The notes beneath the pieces were generated by a model. That model was not told where the DNA came from, did not search any database, and saw only the letters and a list, made by a program, of their open reading frames with translations. Source: Amyloporia xantha (lineage: Eukaryota; Basidiomycota; Agaricomycetes; Polyporales; Adustoporiaceae). From it: 64,000 bases of DNA. Location: assembly GCA_036971615.1 (NCBI GenBank), contig JAYKKR010000012.1, positions 1,054,001-1,118,000 on the forward strand, given 5' to 3'. Positions 44,100-56,920 of the stretch are shown here, piece by piece. The position numbers and the translations under genes were made by a program. Each line of letters begins with the position of its first letter. Positions within the stretch are counted from its first letter, which is position 1.

Positions 44100-47000
44100 T
44101 AACCATGGATGCAGGTAGAGAAGAAAAAGCAATATATTGCACAGTGCGATTTGGTTGGGCTTCGCCGAGCAATATTAATAGCAGAAAAATCCTAGTTTTG
44201 TGCAACATCAGAATAGCTAATGACATTTAAGACCGGAAATTGAAGTGCAGAACTTACAACATGAGGGTCCTGCTTGCCGCAAAATCGATGTAAACATTCC
44301 GCTTGACCCGTCTTACCGTAGCGCTGACCACTTGGATAGGGAGAGTTTGCCGATACATCCAGTATGTGATGCATACTGTCCCGATATGCCACGCATGAAC
44401 ATTGTCTCCTTTAACACAAGAGAGACGACAAACTCATTGACCACATGTTCGTGCTATAACTCTGTCATCAGATTCACTGGCACTTGGGACAGTTATTATT
44501 GACCTACGCGCAGCAACCTCCTACAGCAGAGAGGATCAGGATATCGATTTTGCTTTGAGCAGGGGTAGCAGCAGAAGGGAGATTTGACTCCATGACCACA
44601 ATAGCACCGACAATGCAGCCTACGATAATTGACATTTGCGACTGTTATATTGCATCTGCCAAACCCTACGCGACACACCTGCAAAAATTAACATGCAAGT
44701 ACAAATCGGAACGCTGACGGCGGCGCGATATTTCCACAACGACATGGCTCTCGAGGCCTAACAGTGATCCACAATCAGTAAATGGATATTCTGCATCACA
44801 TATGGGAGCGCACCGTCATGAAGTCACAGATACAGCCCAATAGCAGCAGAATAATAAGGTTCACAAGACCTATGGCGGGCTTTACGAAAGAGGACCGAGA
44901 TGAGATGGCCAGAAAATCAAGGACAAGATGCTTGTGTCGGATCTGAGCAGGACGCCTTTACATGACACAAGTTTGATAAAAACATACCAGAACAACAAGA
45001 ATTAGACTAGCCAAGCTATGGGAGCCATACATTATTCTCGATGTGATCGTTCGACGAGTCTTCAATATGCCCAGCGAACCCGAGAACACGGCAAGGAACA
45101 GGCCTGCATTTAGATGACTCAAACATGTTTTTCAATTGTGCGAACGAAGCGCTGTTCTCTCACCACAAACAAGGCTCTCAACAACTATGGAAAGCTCCCC
45201 CGTGAGCAGTAAGCGCGAGCTTGAGGCCATCACTTGAGGGGAAAATATAAGAAACAACGAGTGGAAGAGTGCTGTATGCTGCGGAGGTAGACGAGGTCGG
45301 AGGACAGACGTTCGCTCGTAGGCCTTCTCGACCGGCAGACTTCTATATCAAAGCTAGGGACACCTGTGATTGAGTCCCATGCGACTAGACCGTATCTTGC
45401 GAGAAGATATTATGACGCTCGCACAAGCGAGTCTTTTCTTCTAAATAAGGACATATCCGTGAACCACTACACCCTGAATGGAACGAGCTGACCAACCCTG
45501 ACGGTTTGAGACATATGTGCAGGGGGTGGGAAGTTCGAATTTCGTGCAGACCGGAAATCTGCGGAATAATAGTGGATAGCATTGTTCAGAGTAGTGATTT
45601 TGAGGTAGGTTTCGCGAGGAGGATTGCCATTTCCCTTTGAAACTATCGACTTTGGAGGAAGCCGGCAACAAAAGCCAGCGTTGGTCGTAGTACTTGCTGA
45701 AAGCCACTTTCTGCATCCGCAGACCTAGTCGGAGTTTGAAATTGTTTCGTCAAAGCGGTGGAAGCCATGCATCTGTATTGCGGCTGTATACCTTCTGCAC
45801 AAGGTTGTGTCTTCGCTCTATCTAGGGGTATAAAAGTGGGGACAATTGTAATCTTTCTCCACCGCTGATGTTACCTCCTACAGTATTCAACCGGGAGCCA
45901 AGATAACACTCGTGCTTAGATCGGTCAGATGGTTGCCTAATAGGTGAATATACGTTGGACTCCGACCAGAGGGCCGCGTCTGCGCGTAGGTGTGGAAAGC
46001 GACACGATCAAGGCTGACTATTGTTGCCAGCTTCCTCCGAGATCGATATCAAAGCGAGAAATCCTCCTCTAAATCCACCTATAAATCTCTCCGAACATCC
46101 CCAACATTTCCATTCGCGTTGCGCGTAGTTTCACGATACCCCGTCCTCAAGGCTTCTGCCCTCGGGGCATTCAATTCTTCACCCGTCCGGTCTGTGATAC
46201 TCCCAGCATCAAGAATTAACATGTGAACATTGGAATGCACTCCCAGGTGAGTCTTGTTGCCCGAATACAAATACTGGATTTTGTCCTTCAGTTGCGCTGT
46301 GCACATTCCGTCGCTGGCTGCCAACTTTCGGGTCGGCGCAGGGGTTATTTCCCATCCGGCGAGTGCAAAGACACCACAGGCTATATGGAAAGAATGGGTA
46401 TGTGAGTGGCTCGGCATTTCTTGACTATCGTTCAGCTGAGAACAACGCCCAAGACTGCCCATTACTCTTTACAGTGCGAATTTGTGTGATATGTCATTGA
46501 CAAGCTGTCAAGCATGTCCGAATGGTCAGTCTGTATGTTCTATTTGCTACTGCCCTGGTGAAAACAGCTTGAAGACCAGTTCGGGTGGGCGACGCCCTCA
46601 CGGACAAGAGTCAATAAATGGAGGCAAAAAAAAACCATGTTTGACACGTAGACACACGGATACTTCTGTGATTGCACCGGTTGACCTGTATACCTGTAAA
46701 TAGAAGTAATAGATAGTAGGAACAATAAAAATAACATATAATATGGCAAATCAGAACAACCCGCACCCAAGCACGGTGTTTGGCAGGATATTCGGGGAAT
46801 GCTGACAAGGTTGCTAGCACTGCTCCCACCAATCAAATCCGGATCATGGAAGTCCCGCTTTGATCGGCTGATAGGGGTGCTATTCGCAATTACTCCAGAA
46901 TACCCTATCAATCACCATGATCCGGGGCGCAGATTGATGCCAGTCTCGCGGTCAGCGGGTCCCCGCGTACGCGCGTGCACGCATGGACGCACATATGGTA

Positions 47001-47180
47001 CCTAGCTTCATCACTAGGAGAAGATCAGCGGTCCGGCCTGTGTTCCAAAATTAGGAAATACTTGCAGGGAGTTCCTGTTTCATCCCCCCACTTGAAGCAA
47101 TGAAGGAAATGGAAGCCGGCAGCGTAGACTTAGTATTTGCCCCAGATCCGCTGATGGAGAAGACCAATTCGCCGGCTCAC
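44100..47180. other. No recognised gene
   Basis: Three kilobases without a motif-bearing frame. A minus-strand frame at 46462-46079 contains LKDKIQYLYSGNKTHLGVHS, which could be part of a real protein, but it stands alone. An A-run is at about 46626-46633. Confidence 0.3.
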
Positions 47181-47247
47181 CAGAGCACGCCGCGTGGCCT
47201 CTTCGCGGCGCGCTACACAGTCCCACATTATGGCCGCACTATGGCCG

Positions 47248-48170
47248 CTCTTTACCGCTACACAGTCCCGCTCTGTGGCCGCTCTTTACAAGTTCAAGTT
47301 GGCGGGGATTGACCTCAAACTGTCAACTGCCTATCATCCGCAAACCGATGGGAGCAGTGACCAGTCAAACAAGGCGGTTAATCAATGTGTGCGATTACAT
47401 GTCCAACGAAATCAGAAAGGGTGGGTGCGAGCGCTGCCCCGTGTGCGATTTGATATCATGAATTCGGTCAACACGTCTGAGGGATACTATTCGATCTTGC
47501 ATCTGCGGCTGGGGCACTGGCCCAGCGTGATACTGCCAATGCCGCCCTCGCTGCCGGCAGGCGTGACTACTGCGGACGATGCTGCACGCAAGGTCGTAGC
47601 GCAGCTCCTGGACGATGTTGCGGACGCGAAGGACAACCTTCCGCAGGCTCGGGTGCAACAAGCACACTTCCCGAACCTACACCGCGGAGTCGAAGTCACC
47701 TATCAAGTCGGGGATCAAGTCATGGTGTCCACCTTGCATCGGCGCCACAAGTTCAAGACCAAGGGGGATAAACAGGCTGCTAAGTTTTTTCCTCGCTTTG
47801 ACGGTCCGTACTATGTGACTAAAGCACACCCAGAAACTTCCTCCTATACATTGACTCTGCCACCGCCATCGTGTTTCTTCCCAACCTTCCATGCATCGGA
47901 ACTGAAGCCATTCATCCCATATGGCGATGCGCTCTTCCCACCGCGTGCGCTGTAGGAAACGGGGCCCATCGCGGCAGAAAATGGCATCGAGGAACACGAA
48001 ATCGAAGAGATCATTGACGCACAGTGGCGGGGACGTGGCTGGCAATACCTCGGGCGCTGGGTCAGCTTCGGGCATGAGCGCGACGAATGGATCTCGCACG
48101 CGCGACTGGGCAAATGTCATATTCCTGATCCAAACCCTCCCCCAAGATTACTGCCAAGAACTGTTAGGTA
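47248..48170 (+). pseudogene. Chromovirus (Ty3/gypsy) integrase-chromodomain remnant
   Basis: The frame opens with a local duplication (TACACAGTCCC ... TGGCCGCTCTTTAC twice at 47214-47290) and then reads ELKLS-type integrase sequence: GIDLKLSTAYHPQTDGSSDQ, NQCVRLHVQRNQKGWVRALP, VGDQVMVSTLHRRHKFKTKG, KFFPRFDGPYYVTKAHPETS and FFPTFHASELKPF. A TAG at about 47953 interrupts, but the same frame continues to EIEEIIDAQWRGRGWQYLGR and ERDEWISHARLGK, a chromodomain that in chromoviruses targets insertion to marked heterochromatin. The catalytic core before AYHPQTDG, RT and RNase H are absent, so this is a 5'-truncated dead copy. Confidence 0.85.
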
Positions 48171-48232
48171 CGAACATTGGGAGTCGATGATGCTCCATAA
48201 GGTCACATGTAAGCTCAGCGCATAAATTTAAA

Positions 48233-49742
48233 TCATATTTGCACACCTGTCACACTTGAGAGTACTTTGGCACGTTTTTTTTCCTTCCGCTTCTGCCTCT
48301 TGCGCCGATTTGCCTCATTATTCGGACCTGGCTGTGCCGAGCGCAGAAGAGCAGGCATGCCAGCATCGCGACCAGGGATGCTTGACATCTCACTTGACAT
48401 AAGTCTCATGATATTGTCGTGGAAGATGCCAGGAGTGCGATATGGAATTGGCGGGGAGAAGAAGTTGTAATTGTTGACAATGATTGGTGCGCTGGGTGTG
48501 TTCACATGGCCAATGGGCGCACTTTCCCAGTTCAGGGATTGAGTCGCAAAATCTGGCCTTCTGCCGGCATGCCCAGGCATGAACGGGGTTCCTGTATTCA
48601 TCGAAGCCCATTGTGGCCCAAGCGAATGACCGCCAAGTGAAGCAGCGTGAAAAGGAAGGGAGAGTGGTGATTCTGGGTGTCTGACTTGAAATCAGCCCAA
48701 GTCAACCGCGGCAGGGAGGGTATAAATACAATACATACAATACAGTGGGGCATGCAACCATGGGTTGGTTTCGGCTGATTTGCATTCCTGTATTAGCAAT
48801 TTGTGTGCTCGTACCACGACTCGCCCGCGACTCTTGTATGAAGCCAGCATTGAATTTGAGTCCAAGAGGACCCGGCGGCCCTGCACCGAGCACAGCTTCT
48901 TCGCCCAAAGCTTCGGAAATACCATTCCAATTTCTTTCCCTGTGATAGTGCCAATGAGGTGGTAACTTCGACTCTGCGAAGCGACCGGGTTGAGTCGGAA
49001 TTTCTAACAAACCTCCGTCCAGATCAGCGTCACCTGCTGGCGGAAGATCATTGCCTGCATGTGGTTCTAGCATAGATGGTTCCATCGAGGACGAACCCAC
49101 AACCGCATCACTCTGAGCTTCATGCATGAGGGTGGTATCAGACTCCTCAGGAGCTCGACCGTTATCATATGTGCTTATTATGCTTGGTTGAAGAAGCATG
49201 CCCCCAGGATTACTCGTCGTCGAGCCGCTGGTGGACGGATTGTCATCCCCAGTGCTAACCGGGTTCAACCAAGCCGTCAAGATTACCAGCTGCATGACAG
49301 TGAGATGCTAAGACCTACACAATTTGGCTGGCAGAAGCAGCAACTCATCCAACATAAATGTCAGAATGGAGCCCGATAAGAATGAGAATCTACATTACAC
49401 ACCATCATCCCAGGGCATCAAGTCCTGGCGTTTCACGACCCACCGGCCGCCGTCCAGCCCATGAAAGGTGCAAGTACCGGCAATATCAATGCCACCTGCG
49501 AGATGTCGCGGCTGAATCCAGCCATTCGGCAAGCGCTCCTCCACCGCAGACGGCTCTGGAAACTGATATTCTGGGGGTGTGCTTTTGCCAGCACTGCGCG
49601 ATGATGACAGTTGACGAGTCTTCGACCGGGTGGTAGGTCCTGTTCTAGACGGCGACCGCTCTCCGAGTGTCTTCGTCCGTTTGGACGGAGCTTGTGTAGT
49701 TTTGTCTACAGCTTTTCTTTTGCAGACGGAGCGGCGAGACAT
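48233..49742 (-). CDS. Basic, nuclear-type hypothetical protein
   Basis: The first exon starts MSRRSVCKRKAVDKTTQAPS at 49742, rich in Lys/Arg/Ser with likely nuclear-localisation runs, and ends WVVKRQDLMPWDDG before a GTGTGT donor near 49396. A middle exon (from about 49295) has STGDDNPSTSGSTTSNPGGM, ESKLPPHWHYHRERNWNGIS and ends before GTATGT near 48730. The last exon carries GHVNTPSAPIIVNNYNFFSP and a strongly basic RRKRQKRKEKKRAKVL, stop at 48233. No domain is recognised. The consistent style across three exons and matching splice sites support a real gene, but exact joins are not proven. Confidence 0.45.
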
Positions 49743-50199
49743 CTTTATAATAGAGTCGTAGCTAAAGTCTCCAAGACCCCTATCATAGTACTACTGTATT
49801 TGAAAGCACCGGCGGCATTTGAGAGTTCGGAAGCGCCGACTTCGCCGGCCTTTGTCTGCATGCCCTCTGACAACTCGAACAACAAACTTTATCTGGGCCA
49901 GAGCCACTGGCGACATTCAATTCAAACTGTCTCACTGTCTCAGTGCCTCCTTTTCGCTCAAAGGATATTTCTTCCTGACAAAGGTCTTACTTCTTGCTAT
50001 TCTCGCTCTGAAATTCGACCACCGTCGTCACATCTGCATACGAACTATCCGCTCGTGACAGGATGGATCAACACTGACATAGCAAGAATTCTTCCTGCAT
50101 ACCGGCCAAACATGCTCGTCCTTTGTGCACTGTTCCGCAGGGTATCCTGGCCGCTAACGTGGTTTTCTACCAGGAATGAATAGTGTGTCCTTTTTCTGC

Positions 50200-50490
50200 C
50201 TGCCTGTTGAACTCTGTCTGGGCGACCTCCCAGTCGCTGTAGCGTACATATTGTGCTTTTTGCTTACATTCACTTTTGAATGCGGCGGCGACTTCCCGGT
50301 CGCTGTAGCATACACGCTGTACCTTCTTGCTTTCATTCACTTTTGCATGCGGCGGCGGCTTCTTGGTCGTTGTAGCATACACGTTGTACTTCTTGCTTAC
50401 ATTCACTTTTGCATGCGGCGGCGGCTTCTTGGTCGTTGTAGCATACACGTTGTACTTCTTGCTTACATTCACTTTTGCATGCGGCGGCGA
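50200..50490. repeat. 66-bp tandem repeat, about 4.5 units
   Basis: Units start CTTACATTCACTTTTGCATG at 50263, 50330, 50396 and 50462, with a diverged partial unit before and a truncated one after. One unit is 67 bp, the others 66 bp. Each full unit includes GCGGCGGCGGCTTCTTGG. Being 22 codons long, the last units read in frame into the transposase-like gene that follows (TFTFACGGGFLVVVAYTLYF), giving hydrophobic, membrane-like repeats. Confidence 0.9.
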
Positions 50491-53400
50491 TGATGTACGT
50501 CCCATTTTGCAATTCCTAGGCTTCTACCATATGAACGTGAATCTGCAGGACGCTAAGGACTCTATTTTCACGCGGTTTGCAGTCGGGGTCAGGCAAGGAC
50601 AATTCAGTGGTGACCGTGTTCTGCTGGATCTTGTTAGTGCAATAATGGAGCGTCACAATCGACAGGCCCATGGGGTTGGAATGCAGAATTTCACCTATGG
50701 TCCTGCACTGCTCCAGTTTTCAAATACCTGCGCTATACTGAGTCCTGAGGTCTACCGTACTATGTGTCGGGAGTTCCAGCTTCCAACGCTTCGAAGTCTA
50801 AAGTAGGTTCACTTTCGAAAGCTCTGTCGGCCTGCTCTCATGTTGGTATCTTCCGATTCCAGAACAATACAAGCCAAGATACCTCGCTTTCCAACATCCA
50901 TTTGCGACCATACATTTGATATTGCGGAGAACTATGTGAAGTCACTAGGATATGAAGGCCCGATCGCACTGAGTTGCGATGATACGAAGTTACATCCAGC
51001 GTATCGCACCTATTGGGATGCAAAGACAAACACTCACTATCTGGTGGGTGGTACCGCGGGCCTGCTGGCAGTGGCGAACGTGGAGGAACTCCAGGAAGTG
51101 TTGCGTACAGCAACGGATGCTAAGGCAACAAAAGTTCGTCTGTGGTGCCTCCAGATCCCTCTGCCAAAAATTCTGCCTCTCATTCTCGCCGCAATAGCAA
51201 TATCCAACAATTCGACGGCACCGACTCTATTACAAAATCTGCAGCTCATTTTACGTGGCCTTGCTGATCGCAGTTTGAGAGTCATCTCGTACTCTTGCGA
51301 TGGTACCGAAACTGAACGCGCCATTCAACGCCTCATCGTTGCAAATGCACCTGCCCATGTCCATTATACCATCACGCATCCCTGTAATGGCCTCCCGCCC
51401 ATTGTCATATCTATTGCTCGACACCGTGGTCTACCCATTGCTATGATATAGGACTCCAAGCATGCACGCAAAACAGCGCGGAATAATTTGTATTCCGGTG
51501 CTCGAGTCCTCGTATTGGGCAACCATGTTGCCATCTACGAGTTTGCAAGGGACTTGGCTTTCTCACCAAACAGTCCTCTCTATCACCGTGATGTCGAAAA
51601 ACTTGACCGTCAGGTGACCGTGCTGCAGCAAGGCTATTTTCAGCTACAACCCTGGAGTACTCATCGACACATTATCCTCACCGCCTTGGTATCATCGTCT
51701 ATTTGTTCATCTTCGGTGAAGTGGTCGACGCCTACCAGAACCGCCATGTGTCACACCAAGAGCGCATCAAGATGGTTCTTCGAGGACGGTTCTTTATGGA
51801 GCTGTGGCGCGCATTCTTAAAGGCCGCGGGTTATCCAGAAATCCGATACTTCATCTCACGGGAAGCGGCAGACATCATGAACATTCTTATCGAGGGTATG
51901 ATTTCTCTCATTATCATTCACCGCGACCATCTCGACGATCGCGTCTACCCACTTCTACCATGGCTGCACTCCAGCGAGACTTGTGAACATGTCTTTGCAG
52001 AATGTCGGAAGCTCGTAAAGGACTTCACATATCTGGACTTCCTCTTTATGGTTCCCCGCTTATCGATTCTCATACGTGGTGCTGTCAAATCTGCTCATGA
52101 AAGTGACCCAAAGGCTCGTGCATCTGGATATGCACATACCTACTTTGATGGAGATGGTGTTGATCTGGCCCTGCTGTCTATCTTTCCGAGTGACACTGAC
52201 GTAACTACGGCCACACAGCAAGCATGGGAAGAGGCGGAGAACCTCTTTCAGCTACTAGGTGTCACGTCACCAGATGTTATTGGCAGTGATTCTGTCGGTC
52301 TCAGGCTACCCGGAACAAGCTCCTGGTTTCAAGACTCGTCAGATCACGCTCCGAGTCCAGTTCTGCCACATTCCAACTGCGATGATAGTGAGCTTATCTC
52401 CGACGACGAGCTCGATGAAGAAGTCGAATCAGGTGATGTCTTCCTCGAGGAAACAGAAGCTGCCGAGTTAGAACGACTACTTTGGGAGGAAGGGAAGGCT
52501 GGGTTGCGCAGGCTTGCAGTTGATGAGAGGATGTCCAGCCTTTCATGTGCCGCGATTGCGTTGTCCTTGGATGAAGCTAATGCTATGTAAGTCTCCGTCG
52601 TTGCTTATCTCAATAGCTTTGTTGACCATGAGTGCCGAAAACAAAAGCCAGAGCCTAGATGATCCAACGGATGCTGAGCGGACTGACTTCATACGAGAGG
52701 ACATGTCCACCATTACTAATGCTCTGGGAGCCATCCGTCTTCCATCTCTGAATTTGCCCAGTCCAGAACCATTGTACCCGTTTGACCGTCCGCCGCTGTA
52801 TGCTGATAAGTGCGATTTTTCCCACTTGACTGTGGTCCGCAGGGCGCATGAAACAAAGGAAGCGGCGAGGGGTGTTCGTACCGGGAGACTCGGCAGCTAT
52901 AACACAGACGCGGCGACTCGTGTCGAGGATACAGCTTCAGAGTCAGCAAGGCGCGCGATCATCCGCGAGATGAACGCTGTGCTACGTTAACACCAAGATG
53001 ATAAAGCCGTCGGGACAGGATTGGAGCGCAAGGCTAGGTGGCAAGGCACCGTGGCTGCGGACACGTCGTTGACAGGCAACTTGGCCAATGCTGTACTCGC
53101 CGCAGGTCAGAGGGCTAGCAAGGTGTGTAAACAAAGTGTGCTCGGTTGCACATGAGCTAATTGCGCGAGGAATAGGTCGTAGCAAGAAGACTGGCAACGT
53201 TCAGTCAGTTCAAGCTCCCGTGTCCAGAGCAGCTAGCGGACGCTCGCATTTCTGCAGCAACAGCCGATCAAGAACGTTCTGCACCTTTGCACTCGGGTGC
53301 CTATGGTGTCGTCGTCCATAATGGTCGAATTCTAGTTGGTAAAGGTGACGTACCATCAGCGCCGGGTCACCATATTTCGTTGTTGATTTCTCTCTCATGC

Positions 53401-53830
53401 ACCAGTGATTACAATGTATTCTCGTGGTGGTGCCAAGGCGGCCGTTCATTCGTTTATACCCGATAACTGCAAGAATGTGGGATTAATCTCCTACATTGTT
53501 GTCCAGCTCTATGAGCCGTTTCATCACACCAGATTTCGAGCCGCTTTGCACGACGTTGCTAAGTTGCAATGCTTTTCGTTTGCACACATTTCTTCTGATC
53601 AGTTTCTATGCCGTCTGCCTGGTCTCCACACGGTTACCCCCGACGGTCGTACACTCGAACTGGGTCAGACAGCCTTCGCGACCTTCGCCAAGCTGAGTGA
53701 TGCAAAAGTTTGCGAAAAGCTGATTGAAGCGGTGAAATCCCTTGCGAAGTCACGCAGGAAATCGAAGAAGACGACGGCGGGAGATCTCGCAGAGGAGGAT
53801 CGAGTAGTTTCAGACAACGAAAATTGATAT
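50490..53830 (+). pseudogene. P-element-like transposase pseudogene
   Basis: An agaricomycete family of about 1000 aa that I read as P-element/THAP9-type RNase-H-fold transposase. Order: PILQFLGFYHMNVNLQDAKD; NFTYGPALLQFSNTCAILSP; an intron (50805-50862, GTAGGT...TTCCAG); IALSCDDTKLHPAYRTYWDA (first Asp); VISYSCDGTETERAIQRL (second Asp); DSKHARKTARNNLYSGARVL (P-type D-x-x-H-x2-K-x2-RNN); FGEVVDAYQNRHVSHQERIK; HSSETCEHVFAECRKLVKDF (candidate Glu); ASGYAHTYFDGDGVDLALLS; and a C-terminus with MYSRGGAKAAVHSFIPDNC. Damage: TAG at about 51450 just before DSKHARK, a one-base loss at about 51621 after VEKLDRQ, and TAA at about 52988 in VLR*HQDDKAVG. Introns remain (GTAAGT near 52590). Confidence 0.65.
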
Positions 53831-53902
53831 CGTTGCTCTTATAGTATCTACCGCTGTCTTTAGATGCCTGAGTAACGATTACCGGAGCGATTTGACTACT
53901 TC

Positions 53903-54014
53903 TGAGAACCCTAATCCACGGATACGGACAATTTCAGTACTTTGAAGACCCTGATCCACATATACGGACAAATTATAGCTACGACGAACCTTGAGCCAGA
54001 TTCCGGACATTTTC
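53903..54014. repeat. About 40-bp diverged tandem repeat, three units
   Basis: GAACCCTAATCCACGGATAC + GGACAATT, GACCCTGATCCACATATAC + GGACAAATT, and GAACCTTGAGCCAGATTCC + GGACATTTT follow each other at 53903, 53944 and 53982. It lies just after the transposase-like pseudogene and may be its subterminal region. Confidence 0.6.
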
Positions 54015-54019
54015 TGCGA

Positions 54020-55260
54020 CAAGGCCCGGAAGCCTGATTTTTTATGGACATTTGGGGCGAAATTTCGAAAATTTTTACCGGACATGAACGCGGTTTTTTG
54101 AAAAATCGGGATCAGGGTTACCCTCCTATAATCAGGGGTCCTCATGAACCACTGACGTTTCGGAATCATTTCTATGTAGGTGAAGCATCCGTAGTGACAT
54201 TGATCTGCAAACAGTTGCGCCTCGATCCTTCACTTTCCGACTCGTATTGTGATTTATTTCGTTCAAAACTTCTGATCCTCTTGCGAAGACTTACGCATTA
54301 TCTAATATCTATTGCGAGAGATTGAGGGTAATTTACTTTATTTCTCACCCCGAATATGATGCAGTCCTCATCGTTGCTTTACCAGATGTGCTCTGTAAAT
54401 TGGCACCCTCGTCTCCCTTGCGGCGTACGTACTCAGGCTATAACCAGGCCAGTCCCACAACGGATCGTGAACATTCACAATTGTAACGAGAAAGATAATC
54501 TATTTTGCATGCACATTTATTCATTTGCTTGATTCCTCAACTACTCACTATCTTATGGTCGGTCTTCACTGCCTATGGCTGACTTGGTAGTGCATTGGGG
54601 GCCCCGCACCCCAGCAAGCTCTAATTTTTTCCTGCTGTGCCTTTGATGAATATCTGACGGTGCCTGATATCCTCTTCTTGCATCTGCTCAGTAACACTTT
54701 CCTTCTTGCTATCCGACATTCCGCGTTTATGCAGCGGCTAGAAGAGTCATTCCTTCACATCCGACATGCGGGCCAAATGTGATTTGGACAGAAGCAAGCA
54801 ATCACCCGACCGCCTGGCATCCAAGGCGTGTAAGCTGCGCTCATATGCCTGCCTGCATCAAACCTGATTGGTTCTCCTCTTGTAGGGACGTCGTCTGTAG
54901 ATGGACAAATGAAGTGGGAATATAGAAGGTCTGTAAACAAATCGCTCCTTCGACGTCAGAAGTGCCCCAAAACGATCTAGCAATGTTGTGTCATGATGGA
55001 CCGATAAATGGGCGGAGGGACTAGCTCAGGCAATCTGATCTCTGCCTCTAAACACCGTGCTGTAACGTTATCTCGAAGCGAGCAATGTGGGAAGAGCGTG
55101 CATCCTCGCCAACATGTTGAATGCCACCATTTATAACGTAATGAGTGATTGTTCAAGTTCCGTGTTCATCCTGCGTCCGATAGACTGTCGATAACTACAT
55201 CCACGAACAGTCAACGCCGTCCTCTCTGTCATTTGCAGCCATCAACAGGTAAAATCTGTC
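54020..55260. other. No recognised gene
   Basis: Short frames only. Nothing with a domain or coherent introns. Confidence 0.3.
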
Positions 55261-55271
55261 CACAGAACCAT

Positions 55272-55969
55272 ATGGCCACTCCAAACGAACATTTTCAACT
55301 GCCACGCGCTCTGACAGGTGCGCCCGCCTATTCCTTTTGTTTTCATGCAAATTTGGAACTGGTGTTCTCTCAGCCGCCGACCCACCGGTCGACCGTAATC
55401 ATTCCGCCGGACAGTATCCTGTTCCTCTCACGGGACACGATCTCATGAAAATATTTCCTCCGGTGCGGCCCCCCATACATTGCGACACAGGCCCTACTAG
55501 CCGCTACTTCATCCAAGAAGAGCGCCATTTCTTTGCTGGCATACGAGGAAAAGAGATTGTAGTGCCGTTGATGACAGCTGTGGACCCAGAACCAGACATC
55601 CCCGTCGACAGATCCGGTAATCAAGAGCCGAGCACGGGCGTATCTCGTGAAACGTCACCACGCGGTGTTCCTTCGCACGGAGTTGACCGTGTCCGACCAT
55701 GCAGTGGGTCTCCGGGTGCCTATTCCGCGCCGTTGCTCATGCAGGCTGCGATCTGGGAGCCACAAGAGGTCGAGGTGCAGCACAAATCACATGTCATTGC
55801 TTCACCTGTCCATCCACAGAATGTTCCGAAGACGCCTCATCGCGGAAGGAGTTCAGCAGCGCATGCAGTCCCTTCTTCTCTCAATCTCCACGAATCGCCC
55901 AGGCGTCCCATTCCGCGCGACAAGCATCGCAGAACACGCAAATCCAGCAGGCGTGTGGTTGCTAAATGA
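55272..55969 (+). CDS. Small conserved agaricomycete protein, intact
   Basis: Two exons, 55272..55317 and 55374..55969, with a 56-bp intron (GTGCGC...TCTCAG) joining MATPNEHFQLPRALT to AADPPVDRNHSAGQYPVPLT without a frame break; 213 aa. The core is GHDLMKIFPPVRPP followed by GPTSRYFIQEERHFFAGIRG and KEIVVPLM. The (D/E)LM-x-(I/L)FPP ... GPT-x-x-(Y/F)F-x2-(Q)ER-x-FF pattern belongs to a polypore family with no known function. The last 90 residues are disordered and basic (RGRSSAAHAVPSSLNLHESP, RRTRKSSRR). ATG 55272 was chosen because it opens the exon that splices cleanly. No signal peptide or membrane segment is seen. Confidence 0.6.
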
Positions 55970-55979
55970 TAATATGACT

Positions 55980-56920
55980 ACTCTTGACATCGATATGTAC
56001 ATATTTATAATTTTTTGATGCTTTGCAGCTGTCGTCTTACTATGATTGATCCTATCTGTATACTCTACTACCATGACCGCTAGTAGCTTTCTTCTCATAA
56101 AATTTGTGCGTTTATGCATATTTAATATGTAGCTTGAGATCAAGTGATTGCGGAACGCCGGGGGAGGGATTTTAGAGTAGGGATGAAGCAATGCCCAACT
56201 TACCGTGGCGAGACATAATACGACTTGAGAAACAAGGGACGGAGATTATGTCCATACTTATTGAGACATCAGGGAGCGAGAATAAGAGTATGACATATTA
56301 TATTGGTATGAAGGAGATACAGGTAGGGCCGTGCAGTCAACTCTAGGAATGCCACGAGAGTCAGCAGGCGCCAAAGCCTACGCACGATTGGCATGCGGTC
56401 AACGCCCCTGCAGAAATACACAGCTTTTCGCTGCAGAACATCCAGGAGTGCGAGTGCGCTTACGGGCCATGTTGTACTTCAAGACGATAGGACGTGCAAA
56501 ACCGTGATAAGTGTAGCTCGCGTAACACGAGTAACTACTATTCCGGAAAAATCACAGAACTGCGCGACTTACTACAAAGCGCAACTGAGCAGGGTCGCAT
56601 ACACGAGAACATGAGCATCTGAAACTGCGTAAAGCTTCGACCGTGCAGAATAAACTTACGCATTGCACAAAATCTCGCCTTGACTGCCCTCCCTCCAAGT
56701 AGGGGTCTCTGTGGCGAGACAATTATAATATTGCGCTACGTTTAAGAATCAGCCTGGATAGAGCGGAACTAGATGAGCATGAAACCTAGGTTCGACTCCG
56801 AGAGCTCTACTCCGAGGGCTCTCTTCCAGCAGAATTCTCTGTCACACATTCCACTGTTTTTGTACATGTGTTCCGATCGAGGGCTCCGGGGCTTCGGAAG
56901 GGAATGAATATACGGATCAT
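55980..56920. other. No recognised gene
   Basis: AT-rich in the first 200 bases, then mixed. No coding signal I can support. Confidence 0.3.
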
